A DNA stretch of 54,979 nt from Opitutia bacterium (GTDB lineage Bacteria; Verrucomicrobiota; Verrucomicrobiia; Opitutales; Coraliomargaritaceae), in contig JAQWIW010000024.1 of NCBI GenBank assembly GCA_029248665.1, positions 1-54,979 on the forward strand, given 5' to 3'. A model generated the notes under the pieces. The model saw nothing but the letters and a program-made list of their open reading frames with translations, was not told the DNA's origin and did no database searches. The position numbers were made by a program, and so were the translations under genes. Below are positions 46,834-54,979 of the stretch, piece by piece (within the stretch, counting starts at the first letter, position 1; each line of letters starts with the position of its first letter).

Positions 46834-48410
46834 AGAAGGCTATTTGGCTTCTTGCGGATCAAACAAGCGAAAGCAGCGAATATCGCTGAAGCACCAACAA
46901 ACCAATCACCATATCGAGTGTAGATACTTGTGTATGATTGCCATTGGTTATCTAGAGCCAGCGTAAAGTTTCCACTTCCCTTAAAATAAATAGAGTTTGA
47001 TTCGTCGGTAAGTACCGAACGAATCGAGCCGTAAGCATCAATCCATCCACTCCACCCTGCATTGCCACAGCGGATGACTGGCCTACGGTTTTCCACTGCT
47101 CGTAAAACAGAATGAGCCGCATGAAAATAAGCCCCGCCCTCTTCGCCATACCAAGCATTGTTGGTCGCTACATAAATAACATCTGCACCCGCACGGACTG
47201 TTTCACGTGCTAATGCTGGAAAGATATCTTCATAACAGATCAGAGCCCCGAAGGCATACTCTTTCCCCTTCAAATGAATAGGGATGATTCCATCGGTAGT
47301 CCCTGGATAGAAAGAACCTTGAGTCCCACCAAAGGATTTAATTATACTGCTAAAAGGTTCCGGCGTATACTCGCCAAAAGGGACTAAACGCTTCTTGGCG
47401 TAATAGATTGGATTGAGCCCCGTTTCTGGCTCTATTAAAAAAATTCCATTATACCATCGATTGCTCTCTCTGTAGTAAGCCAAATTGCCGGTCAAGATAG
47501 GTCGGTCCTGACTTTCAACTAATGATTCAAAAAATAATAACGTCTCTGGATCACCCTTAATTGCATTTGGCGTAACTGCCTCAGGTAACATAAGAATATC
47601 AAATTCCAATAATTGTGCTCTCAAAACTTCTTGTTTCAATTGAGCCACTCTTGAGACATTCTTTGCTTCATCCCACTCCAGTAATGGTGATAAATTTGGT
47701 TGAACTAATGCAAAAGAAAATCTGTCTTTATTCTCTGACCATGATTTCGGCAAACAGTTCAGATGGAGAAAAATAAGACTGATCAATGCCGCAATCGCTA
47801 AATAAAAATCGGCTTTAAACCAGCGAAGAAATACGAACTGCTTTTTGTCTGAAACCGCTAGGTAATAAAAAGTTTGAGCCATGCAGCAATTAAAGAAGAT
47901 CAGGAAAAAGGACACGCCATAAGCTCCTGTCCAAGCCGCTATTTGTAACATCACTGGCTTCTCCCATTGGCTTAATGCCAACGGACCCATCGGCATCCCA
48001 TAAAGTAAAATCGATCGCAACCATTCACAAACGACCCAAGTCCCCGCAATTCCTAAAAATCCAAGCACTCGAAGTGGAAATGATTGATGAAGTAAACGAG
48101 GCAAGGTCCAACGCACATAACTCAACCATAGAATAAAATAAAGAGACAAACAACCAGCCAACAAAACCGTCCCGATAATCGTAACGTGCCTCAACCAAAT
48201 TAAAATACCGACCCAAGCTAAAATAGAAGCTAGCCCGGCTACCCAAAAAACAGCACGCCAAGTCGGCTTAGTGCACACCCACAACAAGAGTGGAACAAAA
48301 AGCACATACCCAAGCTCCCCAAAATTAAAAGGAGGCATTGAAGCGATCCAAAACCCCGCAGTTAATAAAACTAAAAATGCTTGAAATAAAATTTTACCAA
48401 ACATGGACAT
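46830..48410 (-). CDS. lnt: Apolipoprotein N-acyltransferase
   Basis: A 526-residue membrane enzyme. About seven N-terminal helices are followed by a nitrilase-like periplasmic domain with the triad Glu in LMLPEAVTPN, Lys in AKKRLVPFGEYTP and Cys in LICYEDIFP. A last helix lies at the C-terminus. It adds the third acyl chain to lipoproteins, a step typical of Gram-negative envelopes, consistent with the proposed phylum. It begins 24 bases after secA, so the two are likely co-transcribed. Confidence 0.93.
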   Translation of the reverse strand: MSMFGKILFQAFLVLLTAGFWIASMPPFNFGELGYVLFVPLLLWVCTKPTWRAVFWVAGLASILAWVGILIWLRHVTIIGTVLLAGCLSLYFILWLSYVRWTLPRLLHQSFPLRVLGFLGIAGTWVVCEWLRSILLYGMPMGPLALSQWEKPVMLQIAAWTGAYGVSFFLIFFNCCMAQTFYYLAVSDKKQFVFLRWFKADFYLAIAALISLIFLHLNCLPKSWSENKDRFSFALVQPNLSPLLEWDEAKNVSRVAQLKQEVLRAQLLEFDILMLPEAVTPNAIKGDPETLLFFESLVESQDRPILTGNLAYYRESNRWYNGIFLIEPETGLNPIYYAKKRLVPFGEYTPEPFSSIIKSFGGTQGSFYPGTTDGIIPIHLKGKEYAFGALICYEDIFPALARETVRAGADVIYVATNNAWYGEEGGAYFHAAHSVLRAVENRRPVIRCGNAGWSGWIDAYGSIRSVLTDESNSIYFKGSGNFTLALDNQWQSYTSIYTRYGDWFVGASAIFAAFACLIRKKPNSLL

Positions 48411-48434
48411 GGGGACTCGCGATTTTAAAAATGT

Positions 48435-51400
48435 CTATTGATTTGAATCTAAGACCCAGCCCTCATTTTCAATCAACTGTTCCGCACGCTTGTATTTCAA
48501 TTGTTTACTTTCACCATTCTTGCGAATTGTAACCATATCATTGCGTCCAATTTTGGCTGCTTCACGACGAATTGGCTCTATCTTTGGAAGTTGTACTTCT
48601 TTTTGCGATCTGGGAGCTTGTCCGCCTCCAGAGCTTGCCGCTTCCATAGCAACTGCACCAGCCAAAGCTCCAGCTTTCGCCTGTCCTTGATTGGATCCAG
48701 TCAGTTCCACATTCGCTGACATCTTAGAAAACATTTTTTCAAATGCTCCTTGATTCGTTGCGGTACGGAATACAGAAGTACAAATTTCTGAACGTAAGTT
48801 TGTCATCAACTCTTCAAAGAAGACGAAGGCTTCGCTCTTATACTCGCTCAAAGGGTCTTTTTGTCCATAGCTTCTCAAGCTCACGCTACGTCGTAATTCT
48901 TCCATCTCAGTTAAGTGATCTTGCCAACGACGATCCACTGCTCGAATAACGATATAACGCTCTAAGCCCTTCAAGGACTCTACATCCTCGAATGTTTCAC
49001 GCTCATCATAGGCTTTTTTAATGCTTTCTAAAATGAACTCCATCGCCGCATCGCCTTCTTTGGCAGTCAACTCTTCCAGGCTTAAACTAATTGGGAAGTA
49101 AGCATTAATCCAAGTAACAAAGGATTCCATATCCTCCGCACCTTGATTAGCTTCTGCTGAATGGTAACGCTCCTCGATTTCCTCTGTGACCATTTCCATC
49201 ACAATGCTTCGTGGTGTGTCTGAAGTAATCGCATCATTTCGAATACTATAAATCACTTCTCTTTGTGTATTTAACACATCGTCAAATTGTAATAGGCGCT
49301 TACGAATTGAAAAGTTTTGCTGCTCCACTTTCTTTTGTGCATTCTCAATCGACCAATTCAACATCGGGTGTTCCAACTCTTCGTCTTCACTGAAATTCTT
49401 TTCTAGAATATTTGAAATCGGCCCCGCATTAGCAAAGAGACGCATCAAGTCATCTTCTAAAGAGACAAAGAATTTAGATACTCCAGGGTCACCTTGACGG
49501 GCGCAACGTCCCCGCAACTGCCTATCCACACGACGTGATTCATGTCGCTCGGTTCCCAAAACATAGAGACCGCCTAAACCTGCAATGCCTTCGCCCAATT
49601 TAATATCCGTACCACGGCCTGCCATATTCGTAGCAATCGTCACCGCACCTTTTTGTCCAGCACGTGCTACAATCTCCGCTTCTTGTGCGTGGTATTTGGC
49701 ATTCAAAACACTGTGAATGATATTAGATCGCTTCAGCATACGGCTCAACAATTCGGAGGATTCCACTGATGCTGTACCGACTAAGACTGGCTGTCCCATT
49801 TTATTCACTTCTGCGATTGTCTTAACCACCGCATTAAATTTTTCCCTACGTGTTTTATAAATAACGTCGTTGTTATCCTTACGAATATTTGGACGATGCG
49901 TCGGAATAATCATCACGGCCAGTCCATAAATTTCGTTGAACTCAGACGCTTCTGTTTCCGCCGTTCCGGTCATCCCCGCAATTTTGTCGTACATACGGAA
50001 ATAATTTTGAATGGTGACCGAAGCGTAGGTCTTTGTTTCCTTTTCGATTGCACAATTTTCTTTGGATTCAATTGCTTGGTGCAAGCCATCCGACCAACGA
50101 CGACCTGGCATCACTCGACCTGTATTTTGATCGACTATATTTACCTTTCCGCTCTGCACTACATATTCTTTATCCTTTTCATAAAGACTGTAGGCTCTCA
50201 GCAACTGGCTGATACAATGAATACGCTCACTTGTATTTTGAAAATGATGTTCTGCGTCTTGTTTTGCTTTTTGCTTTTCTTCGTCGCTCAGCTCCGCCTG
50301 CTTATCAATCTCCATAAACATTGTTGGCAAATCAGGAAGCATGAAGGCGTCTGGATCATCAGGGCTCACTAAGCTACGTCCTCTTTCCGTAAGGTCAGCC
50401 TGACCTTGTTTTTCATCCAAGATAAAAAATAAAGATTCCTTTAGGGCATAACGCTCATTCTTTTTAAAATCACTATTCAGCTCTAGGTCTACCTCGTCCA
50501 AGGATTTGCGAACTTTAGGATCTTCCATCAAGCGAAGGAGTTGCTTGTGCTTCGGCATCCCCAATTTCACTCGATACAAATCTGTCATTAATCCTAAATG
50601 CTGCTCCTCAGAAAAACCTTCTTTTTCTAATTTTTCCAAACCAGTTTTCACATTGGCGATCACCTCATTGCACAAACCTTGTTGCTGTCTGACTAAATTT
50701 TGCACCACTGGCTTTACTGATTTAAATGGCAGTGGGTTGTCGTCTTGCATCGGCCCCGAGATAATCAAAGGAGTTCTCGCTTCATCAATCAAAATGGAGT
50801 CCACCTCATCAATGATACAAAAATAATGGTCACGTTGTACTTGGTCATCCTGACGTGTCGCCATCCCATTATCTCTTAAATAATCAAAACCAAACTCGGC
50901 AGCCGTTCCGTAAGTAATATCACATCCATACATTGCCTTACGGTCTGCAGGCGACATTCCATTTTGGATACAGCCCACTGAAAGCCCTAAGTAACGAAAG
51001 AGATGTCCCATCCATTCCGAATCTCGACGGGCCAAATAATCATTCACCGTCACCAATTGGCAATTTCTTTCGGAAAGTGCATTTAAATATAAAGGGCAGG
51101 TCGAAACTAAAGTCTTACCTTCGCCGGTTGCCATTTCCGCTATTCGCTTTTCGTGCAAAGCAATGCCCCCTAAAAGTTGCACATCATAATGGACCATTTC
51201 CCAAGGTAATTGATATCCGCACACTTCTAAAGAACTTCCACACATTCGGCGTGATGCATTTTTTACCACAGCAAATGCTTCTGGCAATAAATCATCTAAG
51301 GTCTCACCCGCTTTAAATCGCTCTTTGAATTCCTCGGTCTTTGCCTTCAATGCTTCTTCGCTTAAAGATTGCATCTCCACTTCAAAAGCATTGATACGCT

Positions 51401-51476
51401 CAATAATTGGAGCACATTTTTTTTGGTACTTCCGGTAATGGCTTCCAGAAAATCGTTTAAAAAACTGTTTTAACAT
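48435..51476 (-). CDS. secA: Preprotein translocase ATPase SecA, without the zinc-binding tail
   Basis: A 1013-residue SecA. Landmarks: [26 protein letters not shown] spread over residues about 95-120 (Walker A in GEGKTLVS), [50 protein letters not shown] and [18 protein letters not shown]. An insertion of charged residues lies around 270-400, as in Bacteroidota-type SecA. The extreme C-terminus has [16 protein letters not shown] then [14 protein letters not shown], replacing the usual CPCGSG zinc motif that binds SecB. It powers protein export through SecYEG. Confidence 0.96.
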   Translation of the reverse strand: MLKQFFKRFSGSHYRKYQKKCAPIIERINAFEVEMQSLSEEALKAKTEEFKERFKAGETLDDLLPEAFAVVKNASRRMCGSSLEVCGYQLPWEMVHYDVQLLGGIALHEKRIAEMATGEGKTLVSTCPLYLNALSERNCQLVTVNDYLARRDSEWMGHLFRYLGLSVGCIQNGMSPADRKAMYGCDITYGTAAEFGFDYLRDNGMATRQDDQVQRDHYFCIIDEVDSILIDEARTPLIISGPMQDDNPLPFKSVKPVVQNLVRQQQGLCNEVIANVKTGLEKLEKEGFSEEQHLGLMTDLYRVKLGMPKHKQLLRLMEDPKVRKSLDEVDLELNSDFKKNERYALKESLFFILDEKQGQADLTERGRSLVSPDDPDAFMLPDLPTMFMEIDKQAELSDEEKQKAKQDAEHHFQNTSERIHCISQLLRAYSLYEKDKEYVVQSGKVNIVDQNTGRVMPGRRWSDGLHQAIESKENCAIEKETKTYASVTIQNYFRMYDKIAGMTGTAETEASEFNEIYGLAVMIIPTHRPNIRKDNNDVIYKTRREKFNAVVKTIAEVNKMGQPVLVGTASVESSELLSRMLKRSNIIHSVLNAKYHAQEAEIVARAGQKGAVTIATNMAGRGTDIKLGEGIAGLGGLYVLGTERHESRRVDRQLRGRCARQGDPGVSKFFVSLEDDLMRLFANAGPISNILEKNFSEDEELEHPMLNWSIENAQKKVEQQNFSIRKRLLQFDDVLNTQREVIYSIRNDAITSDTPRSIVMEMVTEEIEERYHSAEANQGAEDMESFVTWINAYFPISLSLEELTAKEGDAAMEFILESIKKAYDERETFEDVESLKGLERYIVIRAVDRRWQDHLTEMEELRRSVSLRSYGQKDPLSEYKSEAFVFFEELMTNLRSEICTSVFRTATNQGAFEKMFSKMSANVELTGSNQGQAKAGALAGAVAMEAASSGGGQAPRSQKEVQLPKIEPIRREAAKIGRNDMVTIRKNGESKQLKYKRAEQLIENEGWVLDSNQ

Positions 51477-51564
51477 ATTAAAAAATTCTATAACTTTATG
51501 ATTCTACTTTTAATCTACGCCTTAAGGGTATAAACAAGTGACTGACGCTTCATTAATAAACCTA

Positions 51565-51594
51565 TTGTTCACTTAAATAGTTTTTAAATACAAT
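51565..51594 (+). promoter_or_regulatory. Sigma-70-type promoter for rmuC
   Basis: TTGTTC (51565-51570), an 18-base spacer and TACAAT (51589-51594) face rmuC in the 185-base region divergent from secA. The predicted start is about 60 bases before the rmuC ATG. The secA side has TTGTTT on the minus strand nearby but no -10 box at standard spacing. Confidence 0.45.
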
Positions 51595-51661
51595 CCAAAA
51601 ATCTTCCTCTTTGTCCACACTCTTTCTTAATTTCACCGACAATCCCCCCATCACTTAATTT

Positions 51662-52693
51662 ATGGAAAATCCTTTCTCTATCTCTTATCTTATCTTTTTC
51701 CTAATACTCCTGGTCGCCACGCTTTTCTTAATAAAGATTATTATCCAAAATCTTGCCCTAAAAGCCTTAAGGGAAAATCAAAAAAGCTTTCTTGAGCTGG
51801 CCGAGCAATCTTTCCAAAAACTTCGAGCTAGTTCCAATGAAGATTTAGACTCCAAAAAGACCGCGATAGAGAAACAGCTCTCTCAACTCAATGCCGAACT
51901 GGATAAACTCAAAACCAATACCACCGAGCTCAAGACCAATATTCAGCTCTCTAAAGAACAACTCACTAGCTTAACCGAAACCACCAACCAGCTAAATTCC
52001 GTTCTCTCAAATAATCAAAAAAGAGGGCAATGGGGAGAGCGACAAGCCGAAGACCTCTTGCAGCACTTTGATTTTCAAGAAGGCATCAATTACAACAAGC
52101 AAACTTCCGAAGGCGGTGATCGTCCTGACTTCACTTTCTACCTCCCCAAAGGCAAACGCCTAAACATGGATGTTAAATTTCCGATTAGTGCCTTCCAGTC
52201 CTATCTCGATGCCGAATCCAAGTCTGAGCAAGAATCGCACCTCAAGCAATTCAACACCGATATCAAGACCCATCTCAAAGCCATTGCCAAACGGAAATAC
52301 ATCAACCCAGCCGACGATACCCTCGATTACTGCATCATGTTTATTTCCAACGAAGGGATCTTTCAAATCGTCAACCAGCAACAAGACCTCCTCGATCTGG
52401 CTAAGGATTTAAGCATCGTCATCTGTGGCCCCACTTCACTTTTCGCCATACTCTCCTTAATCCGACAATCCGTCAGCAGTTTTCACATCGAAGAACGCGC
52501 AAAAATCATTCAAAAAGATCTGCTCAAATTTCAAGACGAATGGGAAAAATACAAAGATAAAATGGCCTCGGTGCAGACTAAAATGGATCAAGCAGGCAAA
52601 GCCCTAGAAGAAGCACAAGGGACTCGTACTCGAGCCCTAGAGCGACCTTTACAAAATATCATCAGCCACGAAATTGATTCGCATAAAGAGTGA
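51662..52693 (+). CDS. rmuC: RmuC-family DNA recombination protein
   Basis: A 343-residue protein with an N-terminal membrane helix (ISYLIFFLILLVATLFLI), a coiled coil to about residue 115, and a restriction-endonuclease-like core: GQWGERQAEDLLQ, PDFTFYLPKGKRLNMDVKFP and ISAFQSYLDA. RmuC limits inversions at short repeats in E. coli and is thought to be a nuclease. Its stop codon TGA lies in the first of four 11-base repeats. Confidence 0.9.
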   Translation: MENPFSISYLIFFLILLVATLFLIKIIIQNLALKALRENQKSFLELAEQSFQKLRASSNEDLDSKKTAIEKQLSQLNAELDKLKTNTTELKTNIQLSKEQLTSLTETTNQLNSVLSNNQKRGQWGERQAEDLLQHFDFQEGINYNKQTSEGGDRPDFTFYLPKGKRLNMDVKFPISAFQSYLDAESKSEQESHLKQFNTDIKTHLKAIAKRKYINPADDTLDYCIMFISNEGIFQIVNQQQDLLDLAKDLSIVICGPTSLFAILSLIRQSVSSFHIEERAKIIQKDLLKFQDEWEKYKDKMASVQTKMDQAGKALEEAQGTRTRALERPLQNIISHEIDSHKE

Positions 52694-52744
52694 CTTTAGA
52701 GCGACTTTAGAGTGACCTGTGAGTGACTCAAAAGAGATTCACTC
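52688..52744. repeat. Four 11-base tandem repeats ending in a hairpin between converging genes
   Basis: Copies are GAGTGACTTTA (52688), GAGCGACTTTA (52699), GAGTGACCTGT (52710) and GAGTGACTCAA (52721). The last is followed by AAGAGATTCACTC, so GAGTGA (52721-52726) pairs with TCACTC (52739-52744). The first copy holds the rmuC stop codon and the hairpin's right arm reaches the stop codon of the opposite gene. It may act as a weak bidirectional terminator; there is no clear T-run. Confidence 0.7.
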
Positions 52745-53480
52745 ATTCTTCAATCCGCTCGACTTCCACTCCAATGACTTCCCCTGACCTTTTTGCCATC
52801 CTGTCATTGGGATGATTTTGGGCGATATATAAGAAAGTCGCTTCATCTTCTTCGCTCAATGACACATTTTTTGCCGCTTCAATAATGTTTCCCATTAACC
52901 AACCATTTTTAAATTCCCCGTCTTTGGTTAATTCTTTGAGGTTATTCATTAAAGGCTCTTTCATATCTTGAGTCACATTATCTTTGATCACGCCTAAGGC
53001 ATAAGCCTTCATGCGACCATTTTCTCCATTTAAATAAACATCGGCTATGCTATCATAAGCAGCTTCATCCATTCGATTGAAACGATCTAAAATCTCTGCC
53101 GAGCGTACTTTTGCCCAACCACTTTCCTCCTCGTCAGTTACCGTATCATAGGAATCGCTTATCCAATTTTCTGTATCCTGTAATATCCCATTAGGGTCTA
53201 TTTTTCGGAGTAAATCCGATTGATCCGTCACCAGGTCATCCAGTTCGGAAATCTTGTTTTTCATTTGCACCAACTGCTCCTCCACCGGCAACGGTAAACT
53301 CGACTTTAATTCAGCATACGCTTCAGATAGATTTTTTAAGTCCTCATTCAGTGCTTTGATTTTTGCCTCCATTTCAGAGACATCCAATTCAGCATCTGCA
53401 TTACTAGCATTGCTGTATAGAGCAAACGCTACTCCGCAAAAAACCAGAATCAATAAACCTGTTAAAAACTTTTTATTCAT
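52743..53480 (-). CDS. Membrane-anchored coiled-coil hypothetical protein
   Basis: A 245-residue protein of unknown function. It begins MNKKFLTGLLILVFCGVAFALYSNAS, a membrane anchor or signal peptide, followed by a coiled coil (about 35-90, with EMEAKIKALNEDLKNLSEA and QMKNKISELDDLVTDQ). The rest is alpha-helical, with HEAT-like elements such as AYDSIADVYLNGENGRMKAYALGVIKD and NNLKELTKDGEF spread over residues 140-210. An upstream in-frame start (53546) would run through the tRNA gene and is rejected. It lies 38 bases downstream of tRNA-Trp. Confidence 0.7.
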   Translation of the reverse strand: MNKKFLTGLLILVFCGVAFALYSNASNADAELDVSEMEAKIKALNEDLKNLSEAYAELKSSLPLPVEEQLVQMKNKISELDDLVTDQSDLLRKIDPNGILQDTENWISDSYDTVTDEEESGWAKVRSAEILDRFNRMDEAAYDSIADVYLNGENGRMKAYALGVIKDNVTQDMKEPLMNNLKELTKDGEFKNGWLMGNIIEAAKNVSLSEEDEATFLYIAQNHPNDRMAKRSGEVIGVEVERIEE

Positions 53481-53515
53481 AAAATAATAACCCTTTAATA
53501 AAAATAAAATAAAAT

Positions 53516-53594
<79 letters not shown>

Positions 53595-53646
53595 ATTACT
53601 TAAAATAATAGGTATTTTTAAATAAATGACTAGAAAATAATCAGGA

Positions 53647-54117
53647 CTAGCAGCAATCCCCTTTGGGTGCATGCTCACAACAAGAAAGCTTTCTGCACAA
53701 GTAGAAATTTCGCGAATGAGCCAAAATCAAAAAGATACCTCCAAAGGTATTGATCCAAGCTATGTTCCCCAAGCCAGAATGTACCTCTAGGCCGGCACAG
53801 GAGGCACAGTGAGCGACACCCTGTTGCTCCATGAAATAAGCCCCGACTAAAAAAGCTAAGCCAATAAAACAAGAAGCTAAAACAAATTTATCCCTGTGTT
53901 TTTTGCAGCCCAATAAAATAGAAGCCAAAGTTGTCGGAAATACGGCAACCAACATCCATAAATGAAAATTCTCGTGCACAAAAAAAGTAGTGCTAATTAA
54001 AGGCACCGCGAGGATAAGTACAGGGACAATCAAACAATGCACCGCACACAAGACTGCCATACTAATGGCTAATTTATCCAGCCAGCCTTCATGCTTTTTT
54101 TCGGTTAGTTCATCCAT
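53647..54117 (-). CDS. MerC-domain membrane protein with cysteine-rich tail
   Basis: A 156-residue protein with four membrane helices. AVLCAVHCLIVPVL in the first helix is the MerC-type metal-binding cysteine motif. The C-terminus CCEHAPKGDCC is a further metal-binding element, and HCASC lies in a loop. MerC proteins import mercury, but chromosomal copies without mer genes, as here, are often linked with other metals. No merA, merR or Fur-like gene is adjacent. A second in-frame start at 54135 would add six residues. It lies 53 bases upstream of tRNA-Trp. Confidence 0.78.
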   Translation of the reverse strand: MDELTEKKHEGWLDKLAISMAVLCAVHCLIVPVLILAVPLISTTFFVHENFHLWMLVAVFPTTLASILLGCKKHRDKFVLASCFIGLAFLVGAYFMEQQGVAHCASCAGLEVHSGLGNIAWINTFGGIFLILAHSRNFYLCRKLSCCEHAPKGDCC

Positions 54118-54200
54118 ACGTAAATTTGTTTTCATTAATATTGATTAGTCAAACTTCTTATGCAACTAGTAGAGACAATAATTTTGCTGAATTTATTACT

Positions 54201-54722
54201 ATGAATAATGTTATCGATGGACCTAGAGGAAAGATTTGTTTCGATCTTCCTTCTCCTTATGAAGCGCATCCCTGTGGATTGCTCTATCTACCGAGATTTA
54301 TTGCAAAAATAAGAAAGCACCTAAAAGAAGGCTTGCCCGATTCTTATCAGAAAAACTTCAAACGAGGCTTCGATCAATTTTTCTGTATGCATCTCGGCAT
54401 CGAACCCGATCAAGTCATTGAAGCTGTTCAAGAAGCCGGTGATGACGACATCGCTCTCGATGGCTTACTCGGTGAAATTTTCCCTGAGGATTTACAAGTT
54501 CGTAAATGGAATCACGAAATCACCCATAAAGGACAAACTCAAGCTGGTCGTGAATTCATGAAGGAATCCCTTGAGCAAATGGGAGTCCCTCACCTTCAAG
54601 ATAAGATTGTCTGCATCATGGACATGATGGATTTAGACGAAGGTCGCCTCCCTGGCTTTTGCGATGATAAACGCAAAGCATGGGAAGCTAGCCTAGAAAA
54701 GACTGAATCAACTGAAGCTTAA
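54201..54722 (+). CDS. DUF5069 domain protein
   Basis: A 173-residue cytoplasmic protein. SPYEAHPCGLLYLPRFIAKIRKH near the N-terminus and FMKESLEQMGV near residue 135 resemble DUF5069 proteins, common in Verrucomicrobiota and Planctomycetota and without known function. A longer frame from 54126 would add a hydrophobic stretch but overlaps the divergent MerC start, so the ATG at 54201 is preferred. It ends with TTAA shared with the converging gene. Confidence 0.75.
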   Translation: MNNVIDGPRGKICFDLPSPYEAHPCGLLYLPRFIAKIRKHLKEGLPDSYQKNFKRGFDQFFCMHLGIEPDQVIEAVQEAGDDDIALDGLLGEIFPEDLQVRKWNHEITHKGQTQAGREFMKESLEQMGVPHLQDKIVCIMDMMDLDEGRLPGFCDDKRKAWEASLEKTESTEA

Positions 54723-54979
54723 TCCTTCTGAATCCAAATATAATAGGTCATTGGAGCGGTTAGCCCTGGATTGGACCAACCTGTAGGAATCGGATTAGCC
54801 GCTGGCCATGCAATCAAGCCTCCACTAGGAACGACTACACTATCCACATAGGCTTTATTGGCGGCTTCATTAGGCTGATCCGGTGTCGGCACTAGTACCT
54901 CTTCCGCATTCTCAAAGTTCGCTCGATAGCCGTTCATCTCTAAGTCACCATACAGACTTAGCAAGCCACTCACCGTAGT
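54719..54979 (-). CDS. C-terminal part of a phage-tail-collar/fibre-like protein (cut by window edge)
   Basis: The minus-strand frame is open to the window end, so only the last 87 or so residues are seen. DLEMNGYRANFENAEEVL followed by PNEAANKAYVDSVV is the layout of tail-fibre and collar proteins (a MNG-x-I-x-N turn then A-x-KAYVD), and PSGGLIAWPAANPIPTGW resembles a collar domain start (P-x-G-x-I-x-W). No other phage gene is in the window. It may be a surface adhesin-like protein or part of a contractile-tail cluster beyond the edge. Confidence 0.6.
   Translation of the reverse strand, partial: TTVSGLLSLYGDLEMNGYRANFENAEEVLVPTPDQPNEAANKAYVDSVVVPSGGLIAWPAANPIPTGWSNPGLTAPMTYYIWIQKD

Noticed and set aside
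49896-50372. 158-residue open frame on the plus strand opposite secA
   Set aside because: It lies entirely inside the conserved secA coding sequence, has an uneven composition (runs of Phe, Cys and Leu) and no recognisable motif; it is a shadow frame.

Overview
The window is an AT-rich (roughly 40% G+C by eye), tightly packed bacterial chromosome segment with about 52 protein genes, one tRNA gene (Trp) and no stretch over about 270 bases without a gene. Almost everything is housekeeping. Several traits together suggest the Verrucomicrobiota, most likely a marine, Opitutae/Coraliomargarita-like lineage: a short exported protein with a PEP-CTERM-type tail, a lone pseudopilin with an FTLIE prepilin motif, a pyrophosphate-type phosphofructokinase, a zinc-finger-less AccD, a SecA without its zinc tail, and an almost complete absence of Shine-Dalgarno sequences. 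This placement is inference and was not tested by any search.

Layout. 45-4675: an FAD amine oxidase next to an MnmM-type tRNA methyltransferase, a PEP-CTERM protein, then thrH, a Dabb-domain protein, and a nicotinamide riboside uptake pair (pnuC and an NadR-type kinase). 4672-9977 (minus): pfp, purB, holA and cinA. 10050-13616: a compact uvrC, then a minus-strand pair made of a membrane-anchored repeat/FGE-fold protein and a pseudopilin. 13743-21659: tyrA-aroA-cmk-plsC-purM, an orphan periplasmic sugar-binding-type protein and an M3 oligopeptidase. 21656-22654 (minus): a CPBP membrane protease and a dimeric dUTPase. 22862-27624: a small basic protein, murA, ruvB, a SpoU methyltransferase and tyrS. 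27716-32041: mreB-mreC-mreD-mrdA, the cell-elongation operon. 32038-33358 (minus): ruvC and an SDR. 33451-37103: truA-comF-accD-folC. 37142-38302 (minus): carA. 38433-42456: kamA converging on rapA. 42597-46833: purE-purK, trpE and an RpoD/RpoS-family sigma factor. 46830-51476 (minus): secA-lnt. 51662-54979: rmuC, a membrane-anchored coiled-coil protein, tRNA-Trp, a MerC-family protein, a DUF5069 protein, and the end of a tail-collar-like protein cut by the window edge.

The genes group into cell-wall growth (murA, mreBCD, mrdA), envelope export and lipoproteins (secA, lnt, PEP-CTERM protein, pseudopilin), purine synthesis in scattered pieces (purB, purM, purEK), aromatic amino acids (tyrA, aroA, trpE), and DNA repair/recombination (uvrC, ruvB, ruvC, rmuC, holA).

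I found no CRISPR array, insertion sequence, integrase or defence island. The most interesting signals are: (1) a two-gene arrangement that could be a split MnmC-like tRNA wobble-uridine pathway; (2) a 565-residue anchored protein with a 67-residue repeat that I do not recognise, paired with a pseudopilin; (3) loss of cysteine metal-binding sites in four unrelated housekeeping proteins (UvrC, AccD, SecA, KamA); and (4) a small-scale architecture of SD-less starts and recurrent 4-base stop-codon overlaps between converging genes.
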